Shown piece by piece: positions 35,518-44,110 of a stretch of 64,000 bases of DNA. The translations under genes and the position numbers were made by a program. The notes under the pieces were generated by a model. That model was not told the DNA's origin and searched no databases. It saw only the letters and a program-made list of their open reading frames with translations. The stretch comes from Tolypothrix campylonemoides VB511288 (GTDB lineage Bacteria > Cyanobacteriota > Cyanobacteriia > Cyanobacteriales > Nostocaceae), in contig JXCB02000002.1 of NCBI GenBank assembly GCA_000828075.3, positions 407,302-471,301 of the forward strand, in the 5' to 3' direction. Every line of letters begins with the position of its first letter. Position 1 is the stretch's first letter.

Positions 35518-36362
35518 CCTGTGGTTGTTCTGATGATGCTGAAGTCAAAATCACCAATCCTGAAACAGGTGAAATAGCAACAATTAATTCTTCAAGTGAT
35601 ACTCACCACCATCATCACACTCATACTTTACCAGATGGCACTGTCATTACTCATTCTCACAGTCACGACCCTATCACTGAAGCATCTCAAATTCATGCCA
35701 AGATACATAGCACAACTCTGTCTTTAGAGCATGATATTTTAGCAAAAAATAACTTAATAGCCGCCCAAAATCGAGGATGGTTTAAAGGTCGAAATATCCT
35801 CGCATTAAATCTTATGAGTTCTCCTGGGGCGGGAAAAACGACTCTGTTAACTCGAACGATAAATGATTTAAAGCATCAGTTACCTATTAACGTTATTGAA
35901 GGCGATCAAGAAACCACAAACGATGCCAAAAAAATTCAAGAAACAGGTTGTCAAGTTGTCCAAATCAACACAGGAACAGGTTGTCATCTGGATGCAGCGA
36001 TGGTGGAACGAGGATTACAACAACTGAATTCACCTTTAAATTCAGTGGTGATGATTGAGAATGTTGGCAATCTTGTTTGTCCGGCTTTATTTGATTTAGG
36101 AGAACTTTTTAAAGTCGTGATTCTCTCGGTAACAGAAGGAGAAGATAAGCCGATAAAATACCCTCATATTTTCCGCGCCAGTCAGGTAATGATTCTCACG
36201 AAAATAGATTTGCTCCCTCACGTACAATTTGACCTTCAGCGTTGCATAGAATATGCGCGACAGGTTAATCCCCACATTCAAGTTTTTCAGGTTTCTGCAC
36301 TGACTGGAAGTGGACTAGAAAATTGGTATGAGTGGCTGTTACAAAAGGTAGTGTGTAGTTAA
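35508..36362 (+). CDS. hypB: HypB, nickel-inserting GTPase
   Basis: 284 residues. The N-terminus MCVTCGCSDD has the CxxCGC high-affinity nickel motif. A His-rich stretch follows (THHHHHTHTLPDGTVITHSHSHD, about 34-55), probably for nickel storage. The GTPase domain has the P-loop SSPGAGKTTL (about 103-112), the switch-like VIEGDQETTNDAKKIQ and the NVGNLVCPALFDLGE metal and nucleotide region. The base-specifying LTKIDLLP is also present. It closes the hyp cluster and overlaps hypA. Downstream the next genes run in the opposite direction. Confidence 0.97.
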   Translation: MCVTCGCSDDAEVKITNPETGEIATINSSSDTHHHHHTHTLPDGTVITHSHSHDPITEASQIHAKIHSTTLSLEHDILAKNNLIAAQNRGWFKGRNILALNLMSSPGAGKTTLLTRTINDLKHQLPINVIEGDQETTNDAKKIQETGCQVVQINTGTGCHLDAAMVERGLQQLNSPLNSVVMIENVGNLVCPALFDLGELFKVVILSVTEGEDKPIKYPHIFRASQVMILTKIDLLPHVQFDLQRCIEYARQVNPHIQVFQVSALTGSGLENWYEWLLQKVVCS

Positions 36363-36389
36363 TATCATGTCTGTTGAACTGCGAAATCG

Positions 36390-36737
36390 TTAATGTAAGT
36401 TTTGCCATTCACCAGAAAAGATACTTTCAGTTGCGATCGCTATTCTTAATAAATCTTCCTTTAACAGCGGTGGCCATTCAACTCCTACTCTGCGCCCAAC
36501 TGCAAAAAGCTGTTGACTTTTGATGCTTAACTGATATAATACATAAGCTAATTCTTTGTCTACAACAGTAGCATCTTTTAGACCTTCAAAGACTACTTTC
36601 AATGCCAACAAAATCGAGGTTATCTGACCAGGTACTGGTGGTTTTCCTTGCTGTAGACGCATTAACAAGGCATCTGGGTTGTCCTCGTTTATGACTGTTT
36701 GGTCAATCAAAAATTTACAAGCAGTTTCGTAATTCAT
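36390..36737 (-). CDS. Hypothetical protein
   Basis: 115 residues, predicted mostly helical and soluble. Recognisable stretches are FLIDQTVINEDNPDALLMRLQQGKPPVPGQITSILLALKVVFEGLKD and LAYVLYQLSIKSQQLFAVGRRVGVEWPPLLKEDLLRIAIATESIFSG. The second part looks like a conserved cyanobacterial helical bundle, but I cannot name a family. It lies convergent to hypB with only 27 bases between stops, and just downstream of the decayed Rpn-type gene, with which it may once have shared a transcript. No signal peptide or membrane segment. Confidence 0.7.
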   Translation of the reverse strand: MNYETACKFLIDQTVINEDNPDALLMRLQQGKPPVPGQITSILLALKVVFEGLKDATVVDKELAYVLYQLSIKSQQLFAVGRRVGVEWPPLLKEDLLRIAIATESIFSGEWQNLH

Positions 36738-36765
36738 GTTTGACGGGTATCCATCACACCGTTCC

Positions 36766-37399
36766 CTACCTATTCCCCAGCCAAGCCTCTACATCAGCAA
36801 TATTAGTAAAATCCAACAGCGCCTCAGCCAAATCCTCTAACTCGGTAGTTGACAAATTTTGAATACGTTCTTGCAACTGGGGACTAACTCTACCAAAGCG
36901 GCGGTTAAGTTGGCGTAGAACAAGCGTTGCTGCTTCCTGCTGCATTCCCTGCTGCATTCCCTGTTGAATTCCCTCTTCCATCCAACTAGTGACGATCTGC
37001 ATAACTTCCTCCTGCTGCCTTGGTTCAATACTAGCAAGCTGTTCTTCAAACACAGCTTTTTCTTCGGCATTCAACTTGAGGTATCGGATACACCGGGACG
37101 GCGTATTTCTCGTGCAACCGTGCAAAGTACCGGAACATTCGGGCATTGAAATCGCTTTCGGTATAGGATTGGTGTTCTGTATGGATAATGAAAAGAGCAT
37201 CCTGATTGCTGAATGCTGCTCGCACCAATAAATCTACAATTTTGCGATCGCCTTCCGCAATATCGCTAAACATCTCTTGCGGCAAAAACTCCAAAGAGTT
37301 TCTATCCCAGTAGGCGCTGACATCGGGGAAGAATAGCTCGATAAACTCTGGAAAGAAGTTAGAGAGAAGTTCTTTAAACAGGCGATCGTGGTCAATCAT
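36766..37399 (-). pseudogene. Decayed Rpn/PD-(D/E)XK nuclease-type gene
   Basis: The first 107 residues (MIDHDRLFKELLSNFFPEFIELFFPDVSAYWD... GDRKIVDLLVRAAFSNQDALFIIHTEHQSY) match the N-terminal nuclease part of Rpn-like 'recombination-promoting nuclease/putative transposase' proteins. After YAVPVYPI the text jumps, in another frame, to the C-terminal part YLKLNAEEKAVFEEQLASIEPRQQEEVMQIVTSWMEEGIQQG and a DUF4351-like tail (LVLRQLNRRFGRVSPQLQERIQNLSTTELEDLAEALLDF). Intact relatives have roughly 70 more residues between these parts. So there is an internal deletion around 37085 that also shifts the frame. It is very probably inactive. Confidence 0.8.
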
Positions 37400-37489
37400 T
37401 GAGACATTTTAGCGGATAACTCATACAAAATGATTACAAACGCTAAATTTTGCGTCCCTACTTTGCGTCTTTGCGCCTTTGCGCGAAAT

Positions 37490-38353
37490 TTATCCCAAAA
37501 TCTGGGCAATCATCCGGTTCGCTTGCGACAGATAACCACCACCGAATAAATTGAAATGATTTAAGATGTGATACAAGTTGTATACAGTTTTTCTCTGCTC
37601 ATACCCTTCATCTAACTGCCAAACTTCGTTGTAACCCCGATAAAACGCTGCTGAGAAACCACCGAACAGTTCCGTCATGGCGATATCAACTTCGCGATCG
37701 CCAAAATAAGTAGCTGGATCAAAAATCACTGGTTCTCCTGAAACAGTACACCCAGCATTCCCTCCCCACAAATCTCCATGTACAAAAGACGGCTGCACTT
37801 TGTGCGTCAAAAGTTCAGGAATTGCCTCTAATAACTCTTTTTCTTGAGGAAAATGACCGCCCTTGCGCCTTGCTAACTGGAATTGATACCCTAGCCGATG
37901 TTTGGCATAAAACTCCGCCCAATCTGCTGTCCAAGTATTGATCTGAGGCGTGGAACCGATAGTATTGTTGATGTCCCAGCCAAAACCTTGGCTGCTGGTA
38001 GCTTTGTGCATCACTGCTAATTTGCGCCCCATTTCTTCCCAAGATTTGGTATTACCTGAACCTATTTCCAGCCACTCCAACACCAAATAGCTGGAATTAC
38101 CAGCAGTACCCCAGCAAATAGGTTTGGGAACGCGGATAGTTGCTGTTTGATACATTTGCTGTAAGCCCAGCGCTTCAGCCTCAAACATACCAACTTGCGA
38201 CGCTTGGTTAAATTTAACAAAGTAAGTGCACTGACCATCAGAGATACTATAACCTTGATTGATACATCCGCCACCAACTGAACGCCGTTGCGACGATTGA
38301 AATTTTTCGCTCGTCGCTTGGCTAATATGGGCATCAATTTCAGTCCACATCAT
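37490..38353 (-). CDS. Fructosamine kinase family protein
   Basis: 287 residues of the aminoglycoside-phosphotransferase-like fold. It would phosphorylate fructosamine or ribulosamine groups on glycated proteins, leading to their repair. The N-lobe reads RRSVGGGCINQGYSISDGQCTYFVKFN, with the ATP-binding lysine in FVKFN. The catalytic loop is SFVHGDLWGGNAG (about 191-203) and the metal motif VIFDPATYFGDREVDIAM. It has the family's normal length. The start has two adjacent ATGs. The gene follows the M16 peptidase gene in the same direction, separated by a GAGGGAG repeat tract. No functional link to that neighbour is evident. Confidence 0.92.
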   Translation of the reverse strand: MMWTEIDAHISQATSEKFQSSQRRSVGGGCINQGYSISDGQCTYFVKFNQASQVGMFEAEALGLQQMYQTATIRVPKPICWGTAGNSSYLVLEWLEIGSGNTKSWEEMGRKLAVMHKATSSQGFGWDINNTIGSTPQINTWTADWAEFYAKHRLGYQFQLARRKGGHFPQEKELLEAIPELLTHKVQPSFVHGDLWGGNAGCTVSGEPVIFDPATYFGDREVDIAMTELFGGFSAAFYRGYNEVWQLDEGYEQRKTVYNLYHILNHFNLFGGGYLSQANRMIAQILG

Positions 38354-38366
38354 GGGAATAGGAATA

Positions 38367-38431
38367 GGGGAGGGAGGGAGTGAGGGAGGGAGGGAGTGAG
38401 GGAGTGAGGGAGTGAGGGAGGGAGGGAGGGA
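38367..38431. repeat. GAGGGAG/GAGTGAG tandem repeat
   Basis: A purine-rich tract of GGGAGTGA and GGGAGGGA units between the peptidase stop and the fructosamine kinase start. It lies directly upstream of the latter on its coding strand as a CTCC-rich leader. Confidence 0.9.
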
Positions 38432-38455
38432 GATAATTTCCTGATCATCCCCAGT

Positions 38456-39739
38456 TTAAGATGGTTTGAGGACAACGGCACCGTAAGCATCTGGGGAAAG
38501 AAATTCTTGTGCCGCTTGCATCAAGTCAGTTGCATCATGTGCTTGAATGCGGGCTGGATAGTTAAATGCTGGTTCTAAATCTCCTACCATTGATTGATAG
38601 TAGCCGTATAAATTAGCGCGATCGCTTGGTGTTTCATTGCCAAAAATAAATCTGTTAGCCACTTTCGTCCGCACGCGAGCAATTTCCGCTTCTGTCACCA
38701 TCTCTGTTTGTAAATTGCGGATATGTTGGACAATACCAGCCTCTACAGCTGGCAAGTTCTCCACCGCACAATAAGCTGCAATGTAAAAAGTTCCCTGCAA
38801 CTGTTGCGTGATATTACTGACAGAAATACCGGAAACCAGCCCTCGTTCTTCCCGCAAATCCCGCACCAGCCTTGATGTCAGTCCATGCCCTAGAATTCCC
38901 GCTAAAATATCCAGTGCATAAGTATTATCTAATTGCTTTAACCCAGGTACTCGCCAAACCATCACAAGTCTTGCTTGCTGGAGGCTTTCGTCAATAAATT
39001 CTCTACGGACAATTTCTGTAAACGCAGGTTCAGGATTAGCTTGTAACTGCTGAGTGCTGAGTGTTGAATGCTGATTTTTAGCGACTTTTTCAAATCCATC
39101 CGCAACAATTTCAATCAACTCTTCCACGGGTAAATTGCCTACAGCCACAGCAGTGATTTCGCGCGGTTGATACCAAGTTGCATGAAAATCTCGCATCTGC
39201 TGAGGTTGCAGTTGAGAAATAACAGTTTCTGGTCCCAAAACTGGACGCCGATAAGGTAGGTGATCAAAAGCTGTCTCCATAGCCCGCCCATAAGTGCGGC
39301 GACGGGGATTATCTTCCGAACGTCGAATTTCTTCCAAAACTACCAATCGTTCGCGTTCAAAAGCTGGGTCAGGTATGCTGGCATTCAGGACGACATCAAT
39401 TTGCAAAGGCGCAAGGTCTGCAAAATCCTTGGGCGCTGTCGTAATGTAGTAATGGGTGTAGTCTTGACTTGTAGCAGCATTGGTAACAGCACCCCGCTCT
39501 TCAATTTGACGTTCAAACTCGCCGCTTGCCAATCGCTCAGTTCCCTTAAAAACCATATGCTCTAGAAAGTGAGCCATACCGTTAATCGTATCTGACTCGG
39601 CGGCTGAACCAACGTTAACCCACAAGCTTAGGTTAACTGCTTCAACAGGCATCTGCTCTGCCACTATGGTCAAACCATTAGGCAACTGGTGCAGCTTTGG
39701 GGCATTAAGACGAGGAAAGTTCAGCAGGGTTGAGGTCAT
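38456..39739 (-). CDS. M16-family zinc peptidase (processing-peptidase type)
   Basis: 427 residues, one clam-shell half of the pitrilysin/M16B type that cleaves peptides inside a closed chamber. The inverted zinc motif HFLEH lies at 57-61 (MAHFLEHMVFKGTERL), with the distal Glu in LVVLEEIRRSEDNPRR. The arginine-tyrosine region near the C-terminus reads ANLYGYYQSMVGDL. All catalytic residues are present, so it is the active partner type. It has no signal peptide. In cyanobacteria a paired, inactive subunit often lies next door, but none is seen here. Start at MTSTLLNFPRL. Confidence 0.92.
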   Translation of the reverse strand: MTSTLLNFPRLNAPKLHQLPNGLTIVAEQMPVEAVNLSLWVNVGSAAESDTINGMAHFLEHMVFKGTERLASGEFERQIEERGAVTNAATSQDYTHYYITTAPKDFADLAPLQIDVVLNASIPDPAFERERLVVLEEIRRSEDNPRRRTYGRAMETAFDHLPYRRPVLGPETVISQLQPQQMRDFHATWYQPREITAVAVGNLPVEELIEIVADGFEKVAKNQHSTLSTQQLQANPEPAFTEIVRREFIDESLQQARLVMVWRVPGLKQLDNTYALDILAGILGHGLTSRLVRDLREERGLVSGISVSNITQQLQGTFYIAAYCAVENLPAVEAGIVQHIRNLQTEMVTEAEIARVRTKVANRFIFGNETPSDRANLYGYYQSMVGDLEPAFNYPARIQAHDATDLMQAAQEFLSPDAYGAVVLKPS

Positions 39740-40595
39740 TTGTACTTATGGGGTGAGCCTATACTTCTTTAATCTTAGCTAGCACTGAATTTCCTACCGA
39801 ACTTCTCAGTACATAGCTAGGAGTTTGCCGAGTCAGATGGTTTCCTCAAACCTTCATACCAACAAAGGAGGAGATTATAACAGTCGTTGAAACTTTGATC
39901 AGTGGTCTCCTAGATGTAATGTCCTTTGTAATTGACCCATTGCTTACATTCCACCCTGGCTCACATGACTACTACTTAAGTAATGTATATGTGTAGCTTC
40001 ATCATTTCTTAAAATTTTTGTGGTTTTTACGTAAAACTACAGAAATTTTTATCCAATACTACATAGAAATTTTTGTAACCGTGATATTGTTGTCTTATCA
40101 AAGGGTGTGAGTTTTCTCATCAGAGAAAATACTAAAAAGTAAAATAATAGTATTAAGTGCTGCATAAGCAAAAAATCGTTCCCTTAAATGAATCAACCGA
40201 CTTTAGCATCTACCCGCTACAGGCGCTTTAAGTCGGTTATATTACTTAAGCTTTCGGCTAGAAAAACATTGTCCTGCAAGTTCCCACATCATATTCCTTA
40301 ATCAACAATCAATAATCAGCTCTGATAATCTTCGCGCTAAGTGAGGAGAGACAAGAGTTCATTACAGCCTAGGCTATCATCCTATCGGACTGTAGTCGTT
40401 ACTTTTGCCAATGCAAAAGGTACTGAATCCTCTTTCCTCAATCTACTGCGACAGTGCCATGAAATGCAAAGCTGCTACGGGCGATGGAATTCAAAATGAG
40501 TTCAGTTGGAAAATATACGGACTAATTTTACCAGATTTAATTTTCTGGATAGATCGTTAACGCTTCAGCTAATATTTACATTGCTATAAAGAGTA
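39740..40595. other. Long intergenic region before the exopolysaccharide cluster
   Basis: 856 bases with no supported gene. It includes a leader-like block (39843-39875) that resembles the one directly before the ABC exporter gene at 42263. There are hairpins at about 40112-40129 (TTTTCTC/GAGAAAA) and 40195-40238 (AACCGACTT / AAGTCGGTT). A further stem lies near 40400 (ACTTTTGC/GCAAAAG). It may hold a long 5' leader or a decayed gene. Confidence 0.45.
39843..39875 (+). promoter_or_regulatory. Leader-like repeat, copy without a gene
   Basis: TCCTCAAACCTTCATACCAA followed by CAAAGGAGGAGAT. It matches 42263-42295, which ends at the ABC exporter start, at all but a few positions. Here no ORF follows, so it may be a remnant of a duplicated gene start or a shared regulatory leader. 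Confidence 0.4.
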
Positions 40596-41786
40596 ATGAC
40601 TAGTAACTTTCCCTTGGTTTCAGTAATTATTCCAGCCTATAATGCAGAGGCTTTTATCGAGCGGACATTACAATCAGTTTTGTCTCAAACTTACAAAAAT
40701 ATTGAAGTTTTAGTTGTTGATGATGGTTCTCGAGATAGAACTGCTGAGATTGTAAAATCTTTTGCTCAACAAGACATTCGTGTTACTCTGTTTCAACAGA
40801 AAAATGCTGGTGTAGCAGCTGCTCGCAATTTAGCAATTGAAAAGTCTATGGGTGAATACATTGCACCAATTGATGCAGATGATATTTGGTATCCCCAAAA
40901 ACTAGAAAAACAAGTGCAGTGTATGTTGGAAGCTGACCTATCTGTAGGATTAGTTTATGCCTGGTCAACCTTCATCGACGAAGAAGATGTAATTATTGGA
41001 GAATACAATTCCGATTGTTATTTGATTTTTCCCCATTTAGAGGGAGAAGTTTACCCTGCTATGCTGTACACCAATTTTCTAATAAATGCTAGTTCACCTC
41101 TGATCCGTCGAGCTTGTTTTGAGAAAATTGGTGGTTACAACTGCAAATTTAAAGAGCAGGATGCTCAAGGTTGTGAAGATTGGGATATTTACCTGCGGAT
41201 TGCTGAACATTATCAATTCCGGGTTGTACCAGAATTTTTGATTGGTTACCGTCAGATTAGTGAAAGTATGTCTAGAAATTGTAGGTCAATGGCAAAATCT
41301 TACAATCTGATGATGGCAGATGCCCGACAACGACGTCCAGAAATTCCCACTTACATCTATAATTGGTCTGCCAGCAATTTTTGTATGTTTCTGCTCGATA
41401 GAAGCATTGGGTGCGGAGATTTTTCCACAAGTCTAGCCTGGATATACAAAGCCATAAAGTTAGACTATGCACTGCTTTTACAAGGCAATATGTATAGAAT
41501 TTTTATTATATGCCTTTTGTCAATTTTCACTAAGCTAGTAACGCCTTTAATTTGGTCAGAATCTTACTCTTGGTGGCAGTTGAAGGAAAAAATTAAGCCT
41601 TCTCACAAAGTCGCTTTTAAGCAAGTGACTACAGTTTCCGAACTTCAGAAAAAGATGGACAAACCCCCACAATTTTCTAGTAAAATATACGAAAGGATTA
41701 AATATCAAAGATGGTTGCGGATGGTGCAGTTTGGTGAAAAATTATCTCATTCAAGCGGTTTTGAATTGAATCCATTATCGTTTTAA
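40596..41786 (+). CDS. Family 2 glycosyltransferase
   Basis: 396 residues. A cytoplasmic GT-A enzyme with VSVIIPAYNAEAFIERTLQSVLSQTY (8-33), LVVDDGSRDRT (39-49) and the metal motif IDADDIWYP (92-100). The acceptor-side motif GCEDWDIYLRI gives the catalytic ED. The C-terminal 110 residues carry a hydrophobic stretch (YRIFIICLLSIFTKLVTPLIW) that may attach it to the membrane. It opens the cluster of exopolysaccharide or glycoconjugate genes to 50480. The sugar is unknown. Confidence 0.9.
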   Translation: MTSNFPLVSVIIPAYNAEAFIERTLQSVLSQTYKNIEVLVVDDGSRDRTAEIVKSFAQQDIRVTLFQQKNAGVAAARNLAIEKSMGEYIAPIDADDIWYPQKLEKQVQCMLEADLSVGLVYAWSTFIDEEDVIIGEYNSDCYLIFPHLEGEVYPAMLYTNFLINASSPLIRRACFEKIGGYNCKFKEQDAQGCEDWDIYLRIAEHYQFRVVPEFLIGYRQISESMSRNCRSMAKSYNLMMADARQRRPEIPTYIYNWSASNFCMFLLDRSIGCGDFSTSLAWIYKAIKLDYALLLQGNMYRIFIICLLSIFTKLVTPLIWSESYSWWQLKEKIKPSHKVAFKQVTTVSELQKKMDKPPQFSSKIYERIKYQRWLRMVQFGEKLSHSSGFELNPLSF

Positions 41787-42293
41787 TTCTATTGTGGGAA
41801 TTGCTTATCGCCGATTTATAGAGGAATTTAGGGACAGGTAAGATGCCATATGTGTCTAAGGCAAGAACCTTGTAATTACGTTACGTCATGCCCTTATACT
41901 TGCTCACAATTTTTAAAGACACCCCAGCCCGGTTTTGTCTTGCGCCAAAACCGCCCTGCCCCTAATCCCCAGAGGGGACAGGTGAGTTAAGCGCAGGCGG
42001 GGAGGGGATTAAGAAAGCCAGGGCTCTTTCGGTTCGCAGTCGCCTAGGTCGGGAAACCCTCCTGCAGCGCTGTCTCACCGTGCGGGGGTTCGCCCCGAGT
42101 CCCGCAAGTGGCGTGCGACTGGGGTGGTGGAGTCAAATCAACGTGGGATAAAAGTTTGAACGTGATTGTTGACACCAATGGTAAGATGCCCACTCCACAA
42201 AATTTCTATTTAATGCAATTGATAAACACTATTAAGTGAAAGGGAAATTTTTTTTGAAGGAATCCTCAAACCTTCGTACTAATAAAGGATGAC
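41787..42293. other. Intergenic region with composite repeat and shared leader
   Basis: 507 bases without a gene. A composite G/C-rich dispersed repeat runs about 41918-42133 and contains a palindromic cassette at 42035-42079. The end (42263-42293) is the leader motif shared with 39843 and supplies the ribosome site (AAAGGA) of the ABC exporter gene. Confidence 0.6.
42035..42079. repeat. Palindromic cassette, copy 6
   Basis: CGCAGTCGCCTAGG, then the core GGGAAACCCTCC and the end TGCAGCGCTG. It is oriented like the copy at 20257 and sits inside a longer G/C-rich repeat. Confidence 0.65.
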
Positions 42294-44090
42294 ATGATGA
42301 AAGAGTCGAAGGTAATTAAAACGCTATTGCCACTTCTAAAAATATATCCTTGGGCAATCCCTACAATTGTCATTTTAGGAGTTTTATCATCCTTTTTTGA
42401 AGGATTGGGGATTAGCTTATTTATGCCGCTGCTACAAAGTCTGTCACAAGCAGACTCGCAAACAGCAAGCAGCAATTTTTTTGTAGATATTCTCAATCGA
42501 ATATTTATCAACATTTCAACCAACAATCGCTTTATCATTATTGCTTTGTGCATTTTGGTAAGTATTATATTAAAAAACTGCCTGGTCTATAGCAATGCTA
42601 TTTTATTTGCTTGGTTGAATTCACGAGTTGGTCATCGCTTACGCTCTGGAATTTTTAATCAGTTTTTGACTGTCAGCTATAGTTTTTTAGAAGGTAATGA
42701 TTCAGGAAAGTTAATCAATATCTTGGCAAGCGAAACATGGCGAACTGGTCAAGCGTTATCGACATTAGTTAGCCTGATTATCACTATCTGTACAATTACT
42801 GTTTATGTAATTTTATTACTGCTTATATCTTGGCAACTCACTTTGATAGTTTCTTTCTTGATGGTGTTAATTTCCCTAGTCATCCAGTTCGTGACTCGCT
42901 CAGTAAAAACCTTAGGAGAACAAGCAGTAGAAGCTAATTCTGCTTTAGGTAACCGGATGTGGGAAGGACTAGCTGGGATGAAAGTGATTCGCTCTTTTGG
43001 ACGTGAATTTTATGAGCAAGAGCGTTTTGATGTGGTATCAAAGACGGTACGCAATACTTTTTTAAAACTAGATATGCTCTCGGGAGTCGTCAGTCCTATT
43101 TCTGAAGTTTTATCAGCGGTTCTATTACTGTGCATTCTGGTAATTGCGCTGTTACAAGACCGGAGTGCTTTACCTACCTTGCTGACTTTTATTTTTATTC
43201 TCTATCGCTTACAGCCACAGGTTAAGCTGTTAGATAGTGCTCGTGTTAATCTGATTGCTTTAACAAGCTCTGTTCAGGACGTCATCTACTTTTTAGACCA
43301 TTCTGATAAACCTTATATTCATTCTGGTCATATTCCCTTTAAAAATTTAGAGCAAGGAATCTATTTTGAATCTGTTGGGTTTCGCTACAACGCTAAGGAT
43401 GAACTTGCTATTCATGATATTTCAATTTGTATTCCCCTAGGAAAAACTACTGCTATAGTCGGTCCTTCTGGTGCGGGCAAATCCACACTAATTGGCTTGC
43501 TCTGCCGTTTTTATGATGTAACATCGGGGGAAATTTATGTAGATAGGCACCTCTTAAGAGAACTGAATTTAACTGACTGGCGCAATCAAATTGCCATTGT
43601 TAGCCAGGATGTCTATATGTTTAGTACAACTGTGCTGGAGAACATAGCTTATGGTCAATTAGATGCTACAGAAAAAGAAATTATAGCAGCAGCAAAACTG
43701 GCAAATGCCCATGACTTTATTATGCAATTGCCCGAGGGATATAACACAAAGGTGGGCGATCGCGGAGTTCGGCTTTCAGGAGGACAGAGACAGCGAATTG
43801 CTCTAGCGCGTGCTATTGTCCGTAACCCACAAATTCTCATTCTGGATGAGGCTACGAATGCTCTCGATACTATTTCGGAACACTTGATTCAAGAAGCCCT
43901 TAACACCCTCAGCCAAAATCGCACAGTGATTGTCATTGCCCATCGGCTTTCCACTATTGAACAAGCTGATCAAATTATTGTCCTAAACGAGGGACGAGTC
44001 ATCGAACAGGGTAATCTCCAACAATTACTTGAGCAAGATGGATTATTTTCTCAGCTTTATCATTTGCAATACCGTAATGCTCTCACTTGA
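42294..44090 (+). CDS. ABC exporter, fused permease and ATPase
   Basis: 598-residue half-transporter of the MsbA/HepA type, working as a homodimer. Six membrane segments occupy about residues 1-320 (for example IPTIVILGVLSSFFEGLGISLFMP and TICTITVYVILLLLISW). The ATPase domain has Walker A GPSGAGKSTL (390-399), Q-loop VSQDVYMF, signature LSGGQRQRIALARA (about 493-506), Walker B ILILDEATNAL and the switch His in VIAHRLST. Placement before three glycosyltransferase genes suggests export of a lipid-linked glycan or glycolipid. In heterocystous strains such exporters include those for the envelope polysaccharide, but I cannot assign this one to HepA. The stop overlaps the next frame. Confidence 0.93.
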   Translation: MMKESKVIKTLLPLLKIYPWAIPTIVILGVLSSFFEGLGISLFMPLLQSLSQADSQTASSNFFVDILNRIFINISTNNRFIIIALCILVSIILKNCLVYSNAILFAWLNSRVGHRLRSGIFNQFLTVSYSFLEGNDSGKLINILASETWRTGQALSTLVSLIITICTITVYVILLLLISWQLTLIVSFLMVLISLVIQFVTRSVKTLGEQAVEANSALGNRMWEGLAGMKVIRSFGREFYEQERFDVVSKTVRNTFLKLDMLSGVVSPISEVLSAVLLLCILVIALLQDRSALPTLLTFIFILYRLQPQVKLLDSARVNLIALTSSVQDVIYFLDHSDKPYIHSGHIPFKNLEQGIYFESVGFRYNAKDELAIHDISICIPLGKTTAIVGPSGAGKSTLIGLLCRFYDVTSGEIYVDRHLLRELNLTDWRNQIAIVSQDVYMFSTTVLENIAYGQLDATEKEIIAAAKLANAHDFIMQLPEGYNTKVGDRGVRLSGGQRQRIALARAIVRNPQILILDEATNALDTISEHLIQEALNTLSQNRTVIVIAHRLSTIEQADQIIVLNEGRVIEQGNLQQLLEQDGLFSQLYHLQYRNALT

Positions 44091-44110
44091 CAAAGCCAGG
44101 TAAGCGTTTT

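Noticed and set aside
39740..40595. tRNA or known riboswitch in the long leader before the GT2 gene
   Set aside because: Hairpins are present but I saw no cloverleaf or known riboswitch core.
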